Below, piece by piece: positions 60,003 to 64,000 of a DNA stretch of 64,000 bases. The position numbers and the translations under genes are program-made. The notes beneath the pieces are model-generated. The model saw nothing but the letters and a program-made list of their open reading frames with translations, ran no database searches and was not told the DNA's origin. The stretch is from NCBI GenBank assembly GCA_004431415.1, contig QPMI01000093.1, positions 1 to 64,000 of the forward strand, in the 5' to 3' direction. The DNA comes from Cyanophora paradoxa. Its lineage: Eukaryota > Glaucocystophyceae > Cyanophorales > Cyanophoraceae. The first letter of the stretch is position 1. The number at the start of each line of letters is the position of its first letter.

Positions 60003-63000
60003 ATGGCCATCAATATTGTCTCCCTGAACGTTGCAGGGAAATTAGTAGGAGACACAAGCTTCTGTGCTTCACTTGGTATGCACCACGTTGATTATCTCCT
60101 TAAGTGTGCTCGTGAACAGTCTCGCAAATCCATAGTTTGTTTACAGGAAACTCACGTATCGAGTAAAGTAGACGCTGCTTTTCTGAAAGGCAAGTGGGGG
60201 GCTACCCTTCGTACTGGGCTTTCAATCCAGAAGTTGCCAGTCAAGGTGTAGCTACTCTCTTCCCTAATAAGCGATTTAGCATTACCTCGCTAGCTCCTGC
60301 ACAGAGTTCCCGGCTGCAGCTGTTCCTGTTGCGCTCTGGAACTGTAAATATTTACCTGTGCAACATTTACGCACCTGTTCAGGATGCTGAACGGTTAGGC
60401 TTCTACGAGACATTGTGTCATACTCTGGAGTCGGTCGTTCCTGTGGGGTCCCATTTAATCTTATGTGGTGATTTTAACTTTCACCTTTTGCCTTCTGACG
60501 CGAACAGTACTTCGGGGCGGGTGTCGCCCCCTGCATCCTTTGAAGCGGTTTGCTCGCAATATCAACTCCAGGATGTTGCATCGCTTTGTACGGATGAGCG
60601 CCGGTCTAATCGATTTAAAACGTTTTATCGGACTAATGCCCAGGCAGCCTCGGGGGCCGTCGAATCTCGTCTAGATTATTTCTTTGTCTCTCAATCCCTA
60701 CTCGCATGGAACCCAGTGCTCGTCCCATGGATGAAATACACTTCCAGACATCTTGATAGGCCTCTTTCTGATCACATTGGAATTCAACTCACGCTGTCCC
60801 CTCCAGTTCATCAGCGTGGGCCGGGTCGCTGGAAGATGCGATGGGACCTTTATGGGAAGAACCCAGCGTATCTCGCTGAAATTCGGAAGGTTTTTCAGAT
60901 GTGGCGTGCTGAGTGGCCTTCGCCTGCATCCGATTCTATTCTTCGCTTCGAAGCTCTTAAACGGTATCTACAGACTGCTCTCTCTGCGTGGGAGTCGACT
61001 GAGCGGCGCAAGAATAAGTCGGCTTACTGGTCTGCCATGAAACGTCTCGAACGTCTCATCACCGCCTATTCGCAGGGCGAGATCTTACGGGACAGTTTCT
61101 TGAGTGGCCGCTCTGCTCTTTATAGAGAGCTGCGGGAGCGCATGCCTCAAGTGTGTAGGGCTGCCGTTCAAGCTGACTCGCTATTCTCAAGTCAGAACGA
61201 GGCCACATCGAGGCGGGAGTTTTTCACTCATTATTTCGGAACTGCTGAGCAGGAGACCGGATGTGAGAATAAACTCCGGCCGGCCAACACCCCGGATCCC
61301 TCTTATGCTTCTGATAATCCCTTTGTGCTTATGACGTTGTCGGCAGCTCATTTCGCTGATTTATACGATGGTCAGCAAGCTCAAAGTGTGGTGGCGGCGC
61401 ATCGTGATGAACGGGCTGAATGTGCGTCACTGTATGCGCCTTATAAACTCATTCCGCGGGAGGCCGTGGATCTCGATACCCCACTGGCCGCCTATGAATT
61501 GTTGCAATCGTTTAAGGATATATCTGGGCTTAGAAAATCCCCTGGACTTGATGGTTTAGTACCTGAATTTTATAGTACTTTCTGGGGCGACATTGGTCCA
61601 GATTTTATGGAATACCTTAAGGCTATGCATAATCGGAAGGCGGCCCCTGGCTCGCTACGAGATATCCTCATTGTCCCAATTCCGAAACCTGGTACGGATG
61701 CGACTTTGGTCACTAACCGTCGGCCTATCGCTCTATCGAATGTAGAGGAGCGAGCAGTCGAGCGGGCATTATCTAACCGCTTGACCCCTATCATGCCCCG
61801 CTTAATATCAAAATATCAGTCGGGTTTTATCACCAAACGTTCTGCGGTGCATCAATTTATGCTCGTATATTTATTGATGTATTATGAGGGGATAATCCCG
61901 ATCTCGAGGAACTTTGTTTGGGGTTCCTTGATTTCTCCAAAGCCTATGATCGGGTGAATTGGGAGTTTCTTTTCTGGACCTTGAATCAATATGGATTTGG
62001 GTCATACTTTACTGACTGGGTCCGTCTTTTGTATTCTGATCTGTCGGGATGATCCATATTAATGGCTGGACAACGCCTCGGTTTCCCATCCGGTGCGGAG
62101 TCCGGCAGGGTGGTCCTCTATCGCCATATCTATATAATTTGTGTGCGCATCTATTAATCATGTTAATCGATACTGAACCCCGTATACGCGGGGTGCAAAT
62201 TTCTGGGCGGTCCATATGCAAGGTCCTCCAGTTTGCTGATGATACTGTTCCCCTTATTGCCTCCTTTGCGGAATTCCCCATTTGGGACGCTCTCATTAAG
62301 AAATTTCAACGGTTAACAGGGGCGAAAATTAATCTCGAAAAATCGCATATACTACCCATGCACTCAAATTTATCTCTTCCACCTGATTGTCCTTTTGAGC
62401 GTATGAAGGTTGATCCTTCTGAGATTTCCGCAGATGCCAAGATCGCCAAATATCTCGGGTTCCCTCTGGAGCTAGTGCATGACCGGTTTTGGAATAAAAA
62501 GACTGCTGCTCTCGTTCTGCGCGCACAGTCAGTTAACCGGAATCGGATGCCTCTACGCTCTGGTGTTTTACTTGCGTGGGCTGCTATTGTGGGATCACTA
62601 CATTATCCGCTGTATATTTTAGAACCGGGAGGTGATCGTTATAAAGCTTGGAGTAATTTAATCCGCAACTTTTCGGGTGTACGCGGCTCCGTATCTACAT
62701 ATGTTACGGCGCTTCCGTTTAAAGACGGTGGATTAAATTGCCCAGATATTGTTACGTTTTCGCTGGCTTTAAAATCTAAATGGCTTGCCTTCCTTAACGA
62801 CCCGGCCTGTTCAGCTCCTTGGAAGGAATATATTCAATACCAAATAGACCGTCAGTTGGCTCCATTCTCTTATGCTAATGTCATTTTGGGGCTTGATGTG
62901 TCTGCCATCTTGCCAAGATTGCATTTGCCACCGCTTTGGCAGATGCTGTTTGAGGCGTGGCGAGATCGTCAAGCCGTTGCATCTCCTACAACCGTGCATC

Positions 63001-64000
63001 AAATTTTGACCCAGCCTATTTTTCTTAATCCTTTATATGTTCTTCCTAGTGACATTGCAGCACAGACACATACTGAGTTTGCGAGAGCCGGTGTACAGCG
63101 CGTCGCTGACATTTGGGATGTACAGTTGCACCGATTTCGTGCTCCCCCTGCAATGCTAGTTGATTATACTGCTGCCTTTGATCAAATTTGTCGTGCCCTG
63201 CCATCCAGTTGGCTTACAACGCTTACTGCTAATGCCGTACTGGAACGTTTCTTATGGTATAAATCGAAAGATGATAAATATGTGTATCTGAGGGGTCCCT
63301 CGGGCTTTTTTGTGGCCTTCCCTCTTTTTGAAGGTGAGATTGTCCCACGGGTGTTGGATTTCGTCCCGTGGCCCCGTGGCCGCCCTCCAGATCCGCTCTT
63401 GTACCCTGGCGTACCAGCTGGCCTCTTGCCGCTTCATGTGCTCTCCTCCCAGTATTTTATTTCTTTGCGCAGAGGTTCGCGTCCAATTCTGGTTTCGCTT
63501 GGCACGGGTTCGACAGCTACGCTTTCCTACAGCAATTTTGCTTTCACATTCGATAAGATGCTCACGCTTCAGGGCTTTTCTGTTCGGCGCTTTTACCAGC
63601 TCGAGGTACAGCGACTGTGGCGGGTGCGGAGTAGGGCTAAGATGCCTTCAGAACACTGGGGTCTGGATCTCCCTCTTAATCGCGTGTCTCAGCTCGTCGC
63701 CCTTCGTGCCTTTCCTATGCTGTGGCTCGATGTCCTCTTCCGTCTCCGATATAAGGCTTTCCCATCTTTACAACGGCCGCCGGTCGCGGCTATTTTCTGC
63801 CGCGCTTGTAATGATGGGCAGCATCGTTCAGTGCGGCACGTTTTCTTTGATTGCCCTGTGGTGCAGGGTTTTTGGCGGGCCATGCATGCTGAGCTCACAT
63901 CCTTAGCAGAGGCTTTGCCCGAGGACGTGCAGCCCTCTTTACCATTGCCTCCTATTACGTTCTCCGCTATTCTAGATCCACAAGTTCCCGGTGTTGCGGG
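60003..64000 (+). CDS. LINE ORF2: APE endonuclease, reverse transcriptase, zinc site; three frame shifts, partial
   Basis: ORF2 nicks target DNA and copies the element RNA at the nick. Endonuclease motifs in order: INIVSLNVAG, CLQETH, SQGVATLF, NIYAP, GDFN, LDYFFVSQ and LSDHIG. Reverse transcriptase motifs: IPKPGTD, NRRPIALSN, KYQSGF, FLDFSKAYDRV, RQGGPLSPYLYN and FADDT at 62232-62246, which holds the catalytic Asp pair, followed by KYLGF. A CRAC...H...C zinc site near 63798-63854 is typical of plant and algal L1-like elements. Frame must shift at three G runs: 60196-60201, 61888-61891 and 62046-62048. Each is cured by a single extra G. The last segment (62047 on) is open to the right edge, so about 1,330 residues are present. 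No RNase H domain is reached. ATG at 60003 is the natural start, 7 bp after the ORF1 stop. Confidence 0.9.

Larger units (their letters stand above)
57480..64000 (+). mobile_element. Non-LTR retrotransposon (LINE), 3' end beyond the window
   Basis: Two consecutive open frames, ORF1 then ORF2 seven bases later, with an APE-type endonuclease, a reverse transcriptase and a C-terminal cysteine/histidine zinc site, and no long terminal repeats. This is the L1-like LINE plan. Base composition is near balance, clearly lower in GC than the genes at 48-54 kb. The left boundary is placed at the GC drop and is uncertain. The 3' UTR, tail and target-site duplication lie outside the window. ORF2 carries three single-base frame shifts, so the copy is either recently inactivated or mis-sequenced. 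Confidence 0.85.

Overview
The window comes from a GC-rich eukaryotic nuclear genome. Genes are cut by short introns of about 50-180 bp, mostly GT-AG, with CT-rich 3' ends. A non-LTR retrotransposon and a terminal-inverted-repeat element are present, and nothing looks bacterial (no operons, no Shine-Dalgarno spacing). The style (high GC, short C-rich introns, dense retroelements) would suit a unicellular alga or a similar protist. No marker here fixes the lineage, so I leave it open.

Layout. (1) Bases 1-47757 are one head-to-tail satellite array of about 142-147 copies of a 337/338-bp unit. No gene is supported in it: every long reading frame is a by-product of the GC-rich repeat, and the frame shifts at each unit because 337 and 338 are not multiples of 3. 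The array is a patchwork. A nearly identical core (about 9.7-32.2 kb) is flanked by stretches where units shrink to about 305-330 bp, almost entirely by loss of single bases from G/C runs. From 39.0 kb rightwards every unit carries a GATGTT-type variant, and the last units before unique DNA carry small duplications. (2) Bases 47887-54297 hold three spliced genes with a chromatin flavour. A SET-domain protein on the minus strand (47887-49685) is paired head-to-head across a 60-bp promoter with a nine-exon gene of unknown function on the plus strand (49746-52344). Downstream lies a divergent histone H3 gene (53562-54297). Its extended loop 1 and its Trp in place of the usual Phe are hallmarks of centromeric H3 (CENH3/CENP-A). 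(3) Bases 54759-56628 are a 1.87-kb element with about 50-bp terminal inverted repeats and a 3-bp direct flank, with no recognisable transposase. (4) About 56.85-57.30 kb may hold an unassigned exon. (5) From about 57.5 kb the GC content falls and a LINE begins: an AT-rich palindrome-dense leader, ORF1 (58370-59995, possibly spliced to end at 59921), then ORF2 with an APE-type endonuclease, reverse transcriptase and C-terminal CCHC-type zinc site, running off the right edge.

How the parts may fit together. A candidate CENH3-like H3, a SET methyltransferase-like protein and a Zn-site/NLS-bearing protein lie within 6.5 kb of each other, beside a 48-kb satellite. This makes a testable centromere or heterochromatin hypothesis. 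The adjacency is seen; the functional link is inference.

Sequence quality. LINE ORF2 needs exactly three single-base corrections, each one G added to a G run. The satellite shows the same type of G/C-run shortening. Part of the apparent decay, perhaps including breaks in the H3 gene, may therefore be long-read consensus error rather than biology.
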